NCBI GenBank assembly: GCA_023369685.1
Contig: SACZ01000001.1
Location: 434,381 to 498,380, forward strand
Origin: Prolixibacteraceae bacterium JC049
GTDB taxonomy: Bacteria > Bacteroidota > Bacteroidia > Bacteroidales > Prolixibacteraceae
Direction of reading: 5' to 3'
Length of the DNA: 64,000 nt
The notes below the pieces were generated by a model, which was given only the letters and a program-made list of their open reading frames with translations, was not told the DNA's origin and did not search any database. Positions within the stretch are counted from its first letter, which is position 1, and each line of letters opens with the position of its first letter. The translations under genes and the position numbers were made by a program. Shown here in pieces: positions 15,418-25,202 of the stretch.

Positions 15418-16707
15418 ATGAACAATACACGAATTGCAATTATTGGACTAGGGTATGTGGGATTACCTCTGGCTGTTGAGTTTGCCAAAAAATTCCCAGT
15501 GGTTGGTTTCGATATTAATCAGGAGCGTGTAGATGAGTTGAATAGCGGAACCGACTCTACTTTAGAGGTAGACGATGATAATCTACAAAGTGTTCTAGTG
15601 TCAAAGAAACACAATGAAGGCGCCGGTTTGTTCTTAACAACAAATCCAGATGCTTTGATTGCTTGTAACTACTACATTGTTACTGTTCCAACACCTACGG
15701 ATAAGAATCATCGCCCTGTATTAACTCCATTGGTTAAGGCTTCAGAAACTGTCGGAAAAGTTCTTGGGAAAGATGATATTGTTATATACGAATCAACTGT
15801 TTATCCGGGGGCAACAGAAGATGATTGTGTACCTGTTTTAGAAAAAGAATCTGGATTGATTTATAATAAAGATTTCTTTGTGGGGTATTCTCCAGAACGG
15901 ATTAATCCAGGGGATAAAGAGCATACAGTAACAAAGATTAAAAAAGTAACATCGGGTTCTACTCCTGAAATTGGTGAGAAGGTGGATGCATTATACCGTG
16001 AAGTTATTGTTGCCGGAACTCATTTAGCTACTTCAATAAAAGTGGCAGAAGCAGCCAAAGTAATTGAGAACTCTCAGCGGGATATCAATATTGCATTTGT
16101 AAATGAATTGGCGAAAATATTTTCGAATTTGGGAATTGATACAAAGGAAGTATTGGAAGCAGCAGGTACTAAATGGAACTTTTTACCTTTTTCACCAGGC
16201 TTAGTGGGAGGACATTGTATTGGTGTTGACCCCTATTATTTAGCTCAAAAAGCACAAGAGACTGGTTATAACCCCGAGATAATATTAGCTGGTCGTCGAA
16301 TGAATGATGGAATGGGAGCTTGGGTGGCAACTCAGATTGTGAAAAAAATGATTCAGAAAGGACACGCAGTTAAAAGTAGTAAAGTGTTGGTCTTGGGAAT
16401 TACTTTTAAAGAAAACTGCCCAGATATTCGTAATACTAAAGCCATTGATGTGATAAATGAATTGAAAACGTATGGTTGTGATGTGGATGTTTATGATCCT
16501 TGGGCAAATAAAGAAGAAGTAGATCACGAATATGGTTTAGAGTTAGTGAATTCTTATTCTGAAAATAAATATGACGCTGTAGTTTTAGCTGTTGCTCATA
16601 ATGAATTCAAAGAGTTGGATATAGCAACTTTACGTAATGGTAATGGTGCTGTGATTTATGATATAAAGGGAATTTGGAATAAGGAATTAGTGGACGGACG
16701 TTTGTAG
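15418..16707 (+). CDS. UDP-N-acetylhexosamine 6-dehydrogenase, TviB/WbpO type
   Basis: Oxidises C6 of a UDP-HexNAc twice with NAD+ to give the UDP-N-acetyl-uronic acid. The 429 residues show an N-terminal Rossmann motif (GLGYVGLP, 10-17), the nucleophilic Cys267 in [12 protein letters not shown], and the C-terminal UDP-binding domain ([16 protein letters not shown]). The start region and [11 protein letters not shown] resemble Vi-antigen TviB and WbpO rather than UDP-glucose dehydrogenase, so UDP-GlcNAc or UDP-GalNAc is the likely substrate; the exact one is uncertain. First structural gene of the locus; the epimerase follows after 11 bases. Confidence 0.9.
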   Translation: MNNTRIAIIGLGYVGLPLAVEFAKKFPVVGFDINQERVDELNSGTDSTLEVDDDNLQSVLVSKKHNEGAGLFLTTNPDALIACNYYIVTVPTPTDKNHRPVLTPLVKASETVGKVLGKDDIVIYESTVYPGATEDDCVPVLEKESGLIYNKDFFVGYSPERINPGDKEHTVTKIKKVTSGSTPEIGEKVDALYREVIVAGTHLATSIKVAEAAKVIENSQRDINIAFVNELAKIFSNLGIDTKEVLEAAGTKWNFLPFSPGLVGGHCIGVDPYYLAQKAQETGYNPEIILAGRRMNDGMGAWVATQIVKKMIQKGHAVKSSKVLVLGITFKENCPDIRNTKAIDVINELKTYGCDVDVYDPWANKEEVDHEYGLELVNSYSENKYDAVVLAVAHNEFKELDIATLRNGNGAVIYDIKGIWNKELVDGRL

Positions 16708-16718
16708 AGAATTTATTT

Positions 16719-17753
16719 ATGAAGATACTTGTAACTGGAGCAGCTGGCTTTATCGGATACCACTTGACTAAGCGTTTATTGGAACGAGGAGATGAGGTAG
16801 TGGGGATTGATAATATTAATGATTATTACGATGTAAGATTAAAATATGCCCGACTAAATGAGAATGGAATCTCTAGAGATGCAGCAGAATGGTATCAGCA
16901 AGTTCAGTCGAGCAAGTTTGATAAATATCGTTTTGTGCGAATGAATTTGGGCGATCGTGATGCATTGAACGAATTGTTTGAAGAAGAGCGATTTGATAAG
17001 GTGTGTAATTTAGCAGCTCAGGCAGGGGTACGATATAGTTTAGAGAATCCTCATACTTATATTGATAGTAATATAGTAGGTTTTTTAAATGTATTGGAGG
17101 CATGTCGTCATAATGGAATAAGACACCTTGCTTATGCAAGTTCTTCAAGTGTTTATGGTAACAATACTAAAATGCCTCTGAGTACGCACGATAATGTAGA
17201 TCACCCAATTAGTTTATATGCTGCGACTAAAAAAAGTAATGAGTTAATGGCTCATACTTATAGTCATCTGTTTGGAGTTCCTACAACCGGATTACGTTTT
17301 TTTACCGTATATGGCCCATGGGGAAGACCAGATATGGCTCTTTTCCTTTTTACAGATGCAATTAAAAATGATAAAATAGTAAAAGTATTTAATCATGGAA
17401 ATATGTATCGGGATTTTACTTATGTGGATGATATTATTGAGGGAGTTGTGCGTGTAATTGATGCTCCTCCCTGTTTAGATATTCCAGGAAGATCAGATTC
17501 TTGTACTGCTCCATATAAAGTGTACAATATTGGAAACTCATCTCCTGTTAAACTACTCGATTACATCGAGGCAGTAGAAGATGCTTTGGGAAAGAAAGCA
17601 CAAAAAGAATTCTTGCCAATTCAACCAGGAGATGTTAAGCATACAGAAGCAGATGTGACAGAATTAATCGAGAATTTAGCTTATAAACCGAGTACAACAG
17701 TGCAGGATGGAGTGAGGAAGTTTGTACAGTGGTATAAAAACTATCAAGTATAA
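16719..17753 (+). CDS. UDP-glucuronate 4-epimerase-like SDR enzyme
   Basis: A 344-residue extended short-chain dehydrogenase that inverts C4 of a UDP-uronic acid. It has the Rossmann TGAAGFIG (6-13), the catalytic Tyr167/Lys171 (SLYAATK), and segments typical of the LpsL/UDP-glucuronate 4-epimerase group: [35 protein letters not shown]. In pairing with the preceding dehydrogenase it may act on the N-acetylated uronate (GlcNAcA to GalNAcA) instead. Only 3 bases separate it from the aminotransferase gene. Confidence 0.88.
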   Translation: MKILVTGAAGFIGYHLTKRLLERGDEVVGIDNINDYYDVRLKYARLNENGISRDAAEWYQQVQSSKFDKYRFVRMNLGDRDALNELFEEERFDKVCNLAAQAGVRYSLENPHTYIDSNIVGFLNVLEACRHNGIRHLAYASSSSVYGNNTKMPLSTHDNVDHPISLYAATKKSNELMAHTYSHLFGVPTTGLRFFTVYGPWGRPDMALFLFTDAIKNDKIVKVFNHGNMYRDFTYVDDIIEGVVRVIDAPPCLDIPGRSDSCTAPYKVYNIGNSSPVKLLDYIEAVEDALGKKAQKEFLPIQPGDVKHTEADVTELIENLAYKPSTTVQDGVRKFVQWYKNYQV

Positions 17754-17756
17754 ATT

Positions 17757-18896
17757 ATGAAGACAAATAAGAAGATTCAGATGGTTGATTTGCAAACTCA
17801 ATATCTGAATATAAAGCCAGAAGTTGATGAGGCAATTCAAGAGGTTTTAAACTCTACTATTTTTGTGAAAGGCGGAAAAGTAAAAACTTTTGAGGAAAAC
17901 CTTTCAAGTTATCTTGATGGTGCAAATGTGATTACTTGTGGAAATGGTACTGATGCTTTGCAGATAGCGTTAATGGCACTGGAACTTGAACCTGGAGATG
18001 AGGTGATAACTACTCCTTTTACATTTATTGCAACATTGGAAGTGATAGAGTTACTTAAGTTAAAACCTGTTTTGGTTGATGCTGATCCCGATAACTTCAA
18101 TATTGATGTTTCAAAGTTAGAGGAGAAAATTACATCAAAAACCCGTTGTATTATTCCTGTACATTTGTTTGGGCAATGTGCTAATATGGAAGCTATAATG
18201 GAATTAGCTAACCGTTATAGCTTATATGTAGTAGAAGATGCTTGCCAAGCATTAGGAAGTGATTTTTTGTTTAAGGATGGAACTTCTCAGAAAGCTGGAA
18301 GTGTAGGTCATATTGGCTGTAACAGCTTTTTCCCTTCGAAAAACTTAGGAGCTTTCGGAGATGGGGGCGCAATATTTACAAGAGATTTAACATTAGCGAA
18401 TAAAGTACGTGCCATATCAAATCATGGGATGCAAGAGCGTTATTATCATGATTTCGTCGGAGTTAATTCAAGATTGGATGGTATTCAGGCGGCAATATTA
18501 GATGTTAAGTTAAAATATCTGAATAAGTATATAAAAGCTAGGCAAATAGCAGCGGAGTATTACGATGAAAAGCTAAAAGGGCTAGATCAAATATGTGTGC
18601 CTCATCGTGAATCTTATAGTACTCACGGTTTTCATCAGTATACATTAATTATAAAAAATGGGGATAGAGATGGACTGAGAAAGTATTTAAATGATCATGA
18701 TATCCCAGCTATGATCTACTATCCGGTTCCATTGCATTTGCAAAAAGCATATAGTCATTTAAATTATAATGAAGGAGATTTTCCGGTGGCAGAAAAGTTA
18801 GCAACAGAGGTATTGTCTTTGCCAATGCATACAGAACTGGACGAAGAGCAATTAAACTGTATTTGTACGACAATAAAGAACTACTTTAATTCCTAG
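17757..18896 (+). CDS. DegT/DnrJ/EryC1/StrS sugar aminotransferase
   Basis: PLP-dependent enzyme that places an amino group on a keto nucleotide sugar. 379 residues. The PLP lysine is Lys195 in FFPSKNLGAFGDGG, with Asp161 in VVEDACQALG contacting the ring nitrogen. The sequence is closest in style to WbpE, which aminates C3 of UDP-3-keto-GlcNAcA. The oxidoreductase next door is the natural partner for making that 3-keto group, so a diacetamido uronic acid (GlcNAc3NAcA-like) is a reasonable product; substrate not proven. Confidence 0.88.
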   Translation: MKTNKKIQMVDLQTQYLNIKPEVDEAIQEVLNSTIFVKGGKVKTFEENLSSYLDGANVITCGNGTDALQIALMALELEPGDEVITTPFTFIATLEVIELLKLKPVLVDADPDNFNIDVSKLEEKITSKTRCIIPVHLFGQCANMEAIMELANRYSLYVVEDACQALGSDFLFKDGTSQKAGSVGHIGCNSFFPSKNLGAFGDGGAIFTRDLTLANKVRAISNHGMQERYYHDFVGVNSRLDGIQAAILDVKLKYLNKYIKARQIAAEYYDEKLKGLDQICVPHRESYSTHGFHQYTLIIKNGDRDGLRKYLNDHDIPAMIYYPVPLHLQKAYSHLNYNEGDFPVAEKLATEVLSLPMHTELDEEQLNCICTTIKNYFNS

Positions 18897-18999
18897 AAAA
18901 ATGTATTTGCCGTTAAGTAACTATTGTAAGAGCTGAAGTGAGGCTCTATCTTGATGGCAAATATTTACATATTATATAAAAGACAAAAACAGAATATAG

Positions 19000-20040
19000 A
19001 TGAATGCATTAAACAGAAAAATAAGATTTGCAGTAATAGGACAGGGGCATATTGGCAAAAGGCATGCCGAAATGATTCGAAGAAATAGTAGCTGTGAATT
19101 GGTTGCAGTATGTGATATAAAAAGTCAACAAGAGTGTGGAATAGAGGATATTGAAGAACCTTTCTTTAATAAATATGAAGACTTGTTAGGTTCAGACATT
19201 GAAATAGATGTAATAAACATATGTACTCCAAATGGAATTCATGCAGATTATACATTAAAAGCTCTGGAACGTAGAACGCATGTGGTATGCGAAAAGCCTA
19301 TGGCTTTAAATAGATTGGATGCAGAGAGAATGGTTTATAAATCTCTTGAAGTAGGCAAACATATATTTGCAGTAATGCAAAATCGCTATTCTCCTCCGTC
19401 AATTTGGCTGAAGGAAGTGATTGAAGGCAAAGCGATGGGAGAAATCTATATGGTACAAATAAACTGTTATTGGAATCGAGATGACAGGTATTATACCAAA
19501 GGGAATTGGCATGGAGATTTAGTTTTAGATGGAGGAACACTTTTTACTCAGTTCTCACACTTTATTGATATTATGTATTGGTTGTTTGGAGATATCTCTA
19601 ACATTAAAGCAAGTTTTAAGGATAATAACCACCAAAATCTAACTGATTTTGAAGATTCTGGATTTGTGTCTTTCGATTTTGTCAATGGAGGAATGGGAAG
19701 TTTGAATTATTCAACTTCGGTTTATAATACAAACTTAGAAAGCTCAATGACAATTATCGGAGAGAAAGGAACTATTAAAGTTGCAGGTCAATATATGAAT
19801 GAAGTTGAGGTGTGTAATATTGAAAATTATACAATGCCAGAACTACCACCTTCGGCTCCACCAAATGATTATGGTGCATATAAAGGTTCGGCTCAGAATC
19901 ACCACCATGTAATCCAGAATGTAGTAGATAAGTTAACAAAGAAGGTACCTATAACAACTAATGCTCTTGAAGGATTAAAAGTAGTAGATATAATTGAAAG
20001 AATATATCAAGTAGGAGACAGAGGATTGAAGAAGAACTAA
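19000..20040 (+). CDS. Gfo/Idh/MocA-family oxidoreductase, WbpB-like
   Basis: A 346-residue NAD-dependent sugar oxidoreductase. It shows an N-terminal Rossmann fold (VIGQGHIGKRH, 12-22), the conserved Glu98-Lys99-Pro100 active-site motif (CEKPMAL), and GGTLFTQFSHFIDIMYWLFG, where the His acts with the Lys. With a WbpE-like aminotransferase upstream and a UDP-HexNAc dehydrogenase two genes up, oxidation of C3 of a UDP-N-acetyl-uronate is the likely reaction. About 100 bases separate it from the aminotransferase, one of the larger gaps in the operon. Confidence 0.85.
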   Translation: MNALNRKIRFAVIGQGHIGKRHAEMIRRNSSCELVAVCDIKSQQECGIEDIEEPFFNKYEDLLGSDIEIDVINICTPNGIHADYTLKALERRTHVVCEKPMALNRLDAERMVYKSLEVGKHIFAVMQNRYSPPSIWLKEVIEGKAMGEIYMVQINCYWNRDDRYYTKGNWHGDLVLDGGTLFTQFSHFIDIMYWLFGDISNIKASFKDNNHQNLTDFEDSGFVSFDFVNGGMGSLNYSTSVYNTNLESSMTIIGEKGTIKVAGQYMNEVEVCNIENYTMPELPPSAPPNDYGAYKGSAQNHHHVIQNVVDKLTKKVPITTNALEGLKVVDIIERIYQVGDRGLKKN

Positions 20041-20056
20041 AGGTAGATTTGTGTTT

Positions 20057-21055
20057 ATGAAAACATTTATAATTGCTGAAATTGGACAAGCTCATGATGG
20101 AAGTCTTGGGCAAGCTCATTCTTTTATCGATGCATTAAAAGATACAGGAGTTGATGCTGTGAAGTTTCAAACACACATAGCAGAAGCTGAAAGTAGTTTG
20201 TTGGAACCATTTAGAGTGAAGTTTTCGTATCAGGACAAAACTAGGTTTGATTATTGGAAACGAATGGAGTTTTCTGCAGAACAATGGAGTGGATTGAAAG
20301 AACATTGTGATGAGGCAGGACTTGAATTTATGAGCTCTCCCTTTTCAATTGCAGCAGTAGAATTACTTGAAAAAATAGGTGTTTCTAGATACAAAATCGG
20401 ATCGGGCGAGGTTGAGAATTTTTTAATTCTTGATAGAATTGCTAAAACTAAAAAGAATATCATATTATCAAGTGGTTTGAGCACCTATGATGAACTTGAG
20501 AAAACAATCAATTTTCTTAAACCATATGGTAACGAATTATCGTTATTACAATGTACAACAAAATACCCCACCCATGCTTCCGATATTGGATTAAATAATA
20601 TCAGTGAATTGAAAAGACGATTCAATCTTCCGGTTGGATTGTCTGATCATTCCGGAACCATATATCCTAGTATTGCAGCTGTAGCTTTAGGTGCTGAAAT
20701 ATTAGAATTTCATACAATTTTTGATAAAAAGCAATTTGGTCCAGATAGCTCTTCTTCTTTAGAAATAGAGCAGGTTACTGAACTAGTGAAAGGGGTTAGA
20801 TTTATTGAAGAGGCAATAAATAATCCTGTACTTAAAGATGTGATGCTTCAGGAAGATGTTAAAAATATTTTTGGAAAAACATTAGCATTGAATAAAGATA
20901 AGAAGAAGGGAGATACCATAAGAATAGATGATTTGGAGGCAAAGAAGCCTGCCGGACAGGGAGTTGCAGCATCTGCGTATGAGGTGGTTATCGGAAAAAA
21001 AATATCAAGAGATAAGAAAAAATGGGAATTCTTAACAGATGACGATGTTTTATGA
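20057..21055 (+). CDS. neuB: N-acetylneuraminate (sialic acid) synthase, NeuB family
   Basis: Condenses an N-acetyl hexosamine with phosphoenolpyruvate to a nine-carbon nonulosonic acid. The 332-residue chain has a TIM barrel with FIIAEIGQAHDG at the start, KFQTH (about 36-40), FMSSPFS, YKIGSGE and GLSDHSG, and a C-terminal antifreeze-like (SAF) domain from about residue 270 (FGKTLALNKDKKKGD). The start is the ATG at 20057; a GTG two codons earlier is possible. With NeuC and NeuA next, and no legionaminic or pseudaminic genes seen, ManNAc is the most likely acceptor (product Neu5Ac). It overlaps neuC by 4 bases. Confidence 0.9.
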   Translation: MKTFIIAEIGQAHDGSLGQAHSFIDALKDTGVDAVKFQTHIAEAESSLLEPFRVKFSYQDKTRFDYWKRMEFSAEQWSGLKEHCDEAGLEFMSSPFSIAAVELLEKIGVSRYKIGSGEVENFLILDRIAKTKKNIILSSGLSTYDELEKTINFLKPYGNELSLLQCTTKYPTHASDIGLNNISELKRRFNLPVGLSDHSGTIYPSIAAVALGAEILEFHTIFDKKQFGPDSSSSLEIEQVTELVKGVRFIEEAINNPVLKDVMLQEDVKNIFGKTLALNKDKKKGDTIRIDDLEAKKPAGQGVAASAYEVVIGKKISRDKKKWEFLTDDDVL

Positions 21056-22206
21056 AAAGAAAGATTTGTGTTGTTATAACGGCTAGACCCAGTTACAGTA
21101 GGATAAAGACAGCTTTAAAAGCAATAAATGAACATCCTCGTTTGGAGTTACAATTGGTAGTTGCAGGATCTGCTTTGTTAGATAGATATGGTAATGCTGT
21201 TGATTATATTGAAAAAGATGGATTTATTGTAAATGCAAGAGTGTTCAATATTCTGGAAGGTGAGAATTTGATGGCTGCAGCAAAGACAACTGGTATTGGT
21301 ATAATTGAACTAGCTTCTGTGTTTAATAATTTAAAACCAGAAATAGTTGTTACAATTGCTGATCGATTTGAGACAATTGCAACTGCTATAGCTGCAAGTT
21401 ATATGAACATACCTTTAGCTCATATTCAAGGAGGAGAAGTGACCGGAAATATAGATGAGAAGGTAAGGCATTCTATAACAAAACTAGCAGATTATCATTT
21501 GGTTGCATCTGAAGATGCAAAAGAGAGAGTTTTAAAGATGGGGGAACTCCAGGAGAACGTTTTTAATACAGGTTGTCCTTCAATTGATTTAGCGGCTGAA
21601 GTAAAAAATGAAGAGCAGTTGGGTTTTGATCCTTTCGATAAATATGGAGGTGTAGGAATCAGGTTTAATATAAATAAAGATTACTTGGTTGTTATGCAAC
21701 ATCCGGTAACCACAGAACATAGGTATGCACGAAGACATGTTGAACAAACATTGAATGCAATAAAAGATTTAGGAATTCCTACCTGTTGGTTTTGGCCTAA
21801 TGTTGATGCCGGAGCCGATGGTACATCTAAGGGAATTAGAGCTTTTAGAGAGCATAATGATATAGATCATATCCATTTTTTCAAAAATATGGAGCCGAAT
21901 GATTTTCTGAGGTTATTGAAGAATAGTAGAGGTCTAATTGGAAATTCAAGTGTTGGGATAAGAGAGTGTTCTTATTTAGGAGTTCCTGTTGTGAATATTG
22001 GCTCTCGTCAAAATAGAAGAATGAGAGGAGATAATGTAATTGATGTCGATTATAATTCGCAACAAATAAAAGATGCAATAATAAGCTGGATGAATACCGA
22101 TAAGGTGAAAAGCTCAGAGGTTTATGGTGGAGGAAATGCCGGAGCCAATATTGCAGAAGTATTAGCTAATGTAAAATTAATTCACCACAAAACAATTGCA
22201 TATTAA
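21052..22206 (+). CDS. neuC: Hydrolysing UDP-GlcNAc 2-epimerase, NeuC family
   Basis: Turns UDP-GlcNAc into ManNAc plus UDP, the first step of sialic acid synthesis. The 384-residue GT-B-like fold shows VVITARPSYSRIK at the start, TIADRFET, HIQGGEVTGNIDEKVRHSITK, QHPVTTE and GNSSVGIREC, all typical of NeuC/LegG. The LegG reading (2,4-diacetamido substrate) is less likely because no partner genes of that pathway are present. The ATG overlaps the neuB stop (ATGA) and neuA begins directly after the neuC stop, so the three are tightly coupled. Confidence 0.9.
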   Translation: MKRKICVVITARPSYSRIKTALKAINEHPRLELQLVVAGSALLDRYGNAVDYIEKDGFIVNARVFNILEGENLMAAAKTTGIGIIELASVFNNLKPEIVVTIADRFETIATAIAASYMNIPLAHIQGGEVTGNIDEKVRHSITKLADYHLVASEDAKERVLKMGELQENVFNTGCPSIDLAAEVKNEEQLGFDPFDKYGGVGIRFNINKDYLVVMQHPVTTEHRYARRHVEQTLNAIKDLGIPTCWFWPNVDAGADGTSKGIRAFREHNDIDHIHFFKNMEPNDFLRLLKNSRGLIGNSSVGIRECSYLGVPVVNIGSRQNRRMRGDNVIDVDYNSQQIKDAIISWMNTDKVKSSEVYGGGNAGANIAEVLANVKLIHHKTIAY

Positions 22207-22911
22207 ATGAAAGTTCTGTGTGTTATTCCTGCAAGAGGAGGATCTAAAGGTGTTCCTCATAAAAATATAGTAAAAGTTGATGGAAAACCACTATTGGGTT
22301 ATTCTATTGAGGCAGCTTTAGCTTGTGAAAAAATAGATGATATTGTTGTGAGTAGCGATGATGACAATATTCTTAGAATTGCAGGTGAATATGAGGAAAT
22401 AAAACTGCATAAACGAGATGCAGGAATAGCAAAAGATAATAGTCCGGTTACTGAAACACTTTTTAGTTTATTGGATTATATGGAAGAAAATTACGATGCG
22501 ATTTTAATATTGCAGGTAACTTCACCCATAAGAACTTCAAAGCAGATAGATGAAGCAATAGAGCTTTTAAAGCAGAGGGACAATTGCAACTCGCTTATAT
22601 CTGTAGTACCAATGCAAGATCAACATCCTGCAAGAATGTATTGGAAGGAGGATGGAATGTTGAAGCCTGTATTGTCAACTTTTGAAGAGACAAGAAGACA
22701 AGATATTCCAACAGCATGGTATCGGAATGGGGCGATCTATATTGTAAGAACAGAAGCTTTAAAGAAAGAAAGAAAGGTTATGGTAAAACCTAGCATTGGT
22801 TACCCAATGCCTTTTTCTTATTTGTTGAATATTGATGAACCAAGAGATCTCTTAATCGCAGAAGTTCTTATCAAGGCATGGAAGAAAGGAGAATTGGATG
22901 AAGGTATATAA
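22207..22911 (+). CDS. neuA: Acylneuraminate cytidylyltransferase (CMP-sialic acid synthetase)
   Basis: Activates sialic acid with CTP to CMP-sialic acid, the donor for sialyltransferases. 234 residues, with the nucleotide-binding signature IPARGGSKGVPHKNI (8-22), VVSSDDD, LQVTSPIRTS and the late NIDEP/D motif. No extra C-terminal domain. It ends 14 bases inside the following dehydrogenase gene, which shows tight operon packing. Confidence 0.92.
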   Translation: MKVLCVIPARGGSKGVPHKNIVKVDGKPLLGYSIEAALACEKIDDIVVSSDDDNILRIAGEYEEIKLHKRDAGIAKDNSPVTETLFSLLDYMEENYDAILILQVTSPIRTSKQIDEAIELLKQRDNCNSLISVVPMQDQHPARMYWKEDGMLKPVLSTFEETRRQDIPTAWYRNGAIYIVRTEALKKERKVMVKPSIGYPMPFSYLLNIDEPRDLLIAEVLIKAWKKGELDEGI

Positions 22912-23827
22912 TGCTGAGCCTTATGGTTACAGTTCGAAAGCGAAGAAGGATTGGCAAGATGCAGGATATGAGTATGTGGAAGGAAGTTGGTCTGAAGTTG
23001 AAGAAGAAGAGACGTTTAAAGAGGTTGAGATTTTAATTGTAAGACTAAAAAAACGAGTAGATAAAAACATATTATCAAAGTTTCCTAAATTAAGAATGGT
23101 GATTTCTGCAACTACTGGTGTAGATCATGTTGATTTGAATGCCTTAGAGGAGAATAATGTTAAGTTAATATCCTTGCGTGAACATAAAGAGTTTATTGCA
23201 GGTATTCCTTCAACTGCAGAACATACTTGGGCATTGCTAATGAGTTTTTTGCGTAATATACCTAATGCAAATCAAAATGTTAGAGACGGAGAATGGAATA
23301 GGGACCAATACAGAGGATGGCAATTAAAAGGAAAGATTATTGGAATTATTGGATATGGTAGAACAGGAAGAAAGGTAGCAAAGTATGCTGAGGCTTTTGA
23401 TATGAATGTGAAATACTACGATCCTTTTCAAAATGATGATTGCGAGAAAAAAGTGGACAACTTAAAAGAACTATTTTCCATATCAGATATTCTTTCTTTC
23501 CATATACATCTGAATGATGAAACAAAGCACTTTCTCAATAAAGAGAATTGTGGATTTATAAAAGACAACTGTATTCTGATAAATACATCTCGAGGAGCAA
23601 TTTGGGATGAAGATGCGGTGGTTGATTTAATAGAAAAAGGAAAAATTGCGGGAATTGCAGTAGATGTAATAGATTCGGAATTGAATAATAAAAATGAAAG
23701 TGCTATTTGGAGGGCGCATAAAAAAAGTAATAATATTGTAATAACACCGCATATTGGAGGGGCTACTTGGGATGCAATGTGGGGGACCGAAGAGTTTTTG
23801 TGTGATTATGTTATAAATAATAATTAG
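22898..23827 (+). CDS. D-isomer-specific 2-hydroxyacid dehydrogenase family protein
   Basis: A 309-residue NAD-dependent dehydrogenase that reduces a 2-keto acid or oxidises a D-2-hydroxy acid. It has the nucleotide motif GYGRTGRKV (152-160), Arg232 (NTSRG) and His285 (TPHIGG); the usual acidic partner of the His is probably Asp255 or Glu261 (DVIDSE), a weaker match than in classical members. It overlaps neuA by 14 bases and lies 1 base before the next gene. Such an enzyme is not part of the standard sialic acid pathway; it might make a lactate-like substituent. The role is inference. Confidence 0.82.
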   Translation: MKVYNAEPYGYSSKAKKDWQDAGYEYVEGSWSEVEEEETFKEVEILIVRLKKRVDKNILSKFPKLRMVISATTGVDHVDLNALEENNVKLISLREHKEFIAGIPSTAEHTWALLMSFLRNIPNANQNVRDGEWNRDQYRGWQLKGKIIGIIGYGRTGRKVAKYAEAFDMNVKYYDPFQNDDCEKKVDNLKELFSISDILSFHIHLNDETKHFLNKENCGFIKDNCILINTSRGAIWDEDAVVDLIEKGKIAGIAVDVIDSELNNKNESAIWRAHKKSNNIVITPHIGGATWDAMWGTEEFLCDYVINNN

Positions 23828-23828
23828 T

Positions 23829-25202
23829 ATGGATTTTTGCTATATAGCTACTCATGGATTTGCAATAAGAATGCTGATTCAGACTAATCTTTTGGGAAAA
23901 TTAGTTGAAAAGGGGTATGATGTTGGATTAATTACTACTGACAAGAACGACTCTCAACTAAAAGAGTATGCAAAATTAAGTGGAATACATTTGTTGGAGT
24001 TACCAGAAGGAGCGAAACATCAGGAATACCTATACTCACGTAAATACTTCTTAGAAGATATTGATGAAAATATTGCACTTAAAGAGAAACATGTTAAATC
24101 ATTAAAAAAGAGAAGTCGTAACCCATGGCGTATTGTCAGACCCTATATTTATTATTCTTTTTATCGATTAAATAAAGTTTTTCCTTTAATTAGAAAATTA
24201 TTTCTTTCAGTAGAACGAAATATTATTTTGAAAGATAGCGCGACTACTTCATTTTTAAGAGGACTAAATGTTGGAACATTAGTCGCGACATATCCTGTGA
24301 CAATAATAGAAGGGAAATTACTTAATAGTGCCCAAAAACTAAATATAAAATCAGTAATTCATTTATTGAGTTGGGACAATATAACATGCAAAGGACGTTT
24401 CCCTTCATTGGCTGATAAATATATTGCCTGGGGAGATGTTATGGCTCAAGAACTGAAGGAATACTATAATGTTTCAGATAGGAATATCTATAAGTGTGGA
24501 GTACCTCATTTTGATATTCATGCAGAATTAAGACAAGCCGAAAATAAAGAAGATTTGATCACCGATTTAGGTCTCAGTAATGAGTTGCCTTATATCGTAT
24601 TTGGAATGAGTTCTCCTTACTTTGCGCCAAAGGAGATAGAAATAGTAGAGTGGTTATCTGAGAAAATTGAAAAGCAGTATAAAAACATTCAATTAATTGT
24701 TAGGCCACATCCTCAAAACATGCAAGGATCGATGGCTGATAAATCATGGATTGGTCGTTTGCATAAAATAGATAAAAATGAAAGAACTGCGGTTCAGTTT
24801 CCTAGAGTTCTAAAAAGTAAAATCCATTGGAATATGGCATTGTCAGATATGGCTAATCTATCTAAGCTTATTAAAAATTCCATTTTAACAATGAACTCGG
24901 GAAGTACATTTTCATTTGATGCCATGATGCATTATAAAAAGGTTGTCATTACTAGTTTTGATGGAGATAATGATTTGTCTTATTGGGATTCGGCAAAAAG
25001 ATTAATTGATTTCCCTCATTTGAAGAAATTTGAAAGTTTAGAATCAGTTGAAATTGTTCATTCATTTGATGAATTGGAAGAGCAGATTAAAAACATAAGT
25101 GTTGATACAGATGCAATAAAGCGAGACTTAGGTGTCTATGTTGAGGATTATGAGGGAAATGCAACAGAACGTTGTGTAAATATTCTTTGCAATGAAATAT
25201 AG
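23829..25202 (+). CDS. GT-B-like transferase with RPHP motif (possible sialyl- or glycerophospho-transferase)
   Basis: A 457-residue cytoplasmic protein with an N-terminal Rossmann-like half and a C-terminal half holding LIVRPHPQN (about residue 291) and NSGSTFSFDAMMHYKKVV, features seen in CDP-glycerol glycerophosphotransferase-like and capsule transferases. Some bacterial sialyltransferases also carry an HP motif, and this gene directly follows the CMP-sialic acid genes, so it is the best candidate for adding the nonulosonic acid. I do not recognise it at family level. It overlaps the next gene by 11 bases. Confidence 0.65.
   Translation: MDFCYIATHGFAIRMLIQTNLLGKLVEKGYDVGLITTDKNDSQLKEYAKLSGIHLLELPEGAKHQEYLYSRKYFLEDIDENIALKEKHVKSLKKRSRNPWRIVRPYIYYSFYRLNKVFPLIRKLFLSVERNIILKDSATTSFLRGLNVGTLVATYPVTIIEGKLLNSAQKLNIKSVIHLLSWDNITCKGRFPSLADKYIAWGDVMAQELKEYYNVSDRNIYKCGVPHFDIHAELRQAENKEDLITDLGLSNELPYIVFGMSSPYFAPKEIEIVEWLSEKIEKQYKNIQLIVRPHPQNMQGSMADKSWIGRLHKIDKNERTAVQFPRVLKSKIHWNMALSDMANLSKLIKNSILTMNSGSTFSFDAMMHYKKVVITSFDGDNDLSYWDSAKRLIDFPHLKKFESLESVEIVHSFDELEEQIKNISVDTDAIKRDLGVYVEDYEGNATERCVNILCNEI

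Noticed and set aside
15418-16707. UDP-glucose 6-dehydrogenase
   Set aside because: The start and the DSTLEVDDD segment follow the TviB/WbpO group that uses UDP-N-acetylhexosamines.
21052-22206. LegG or WbpI assignment
   Set aside because: The NeuC-type motifs and the lack of legionaminic or WbpI-pathway partners favour plain NeuC.
23829-25202. Firm naming as a CDP-glycerol glycerophosphotransferase or sialyltransferase
   Set aside because: Only the RPHP and SGST features are shared; no family-defining set is visible, so a general call was kept.
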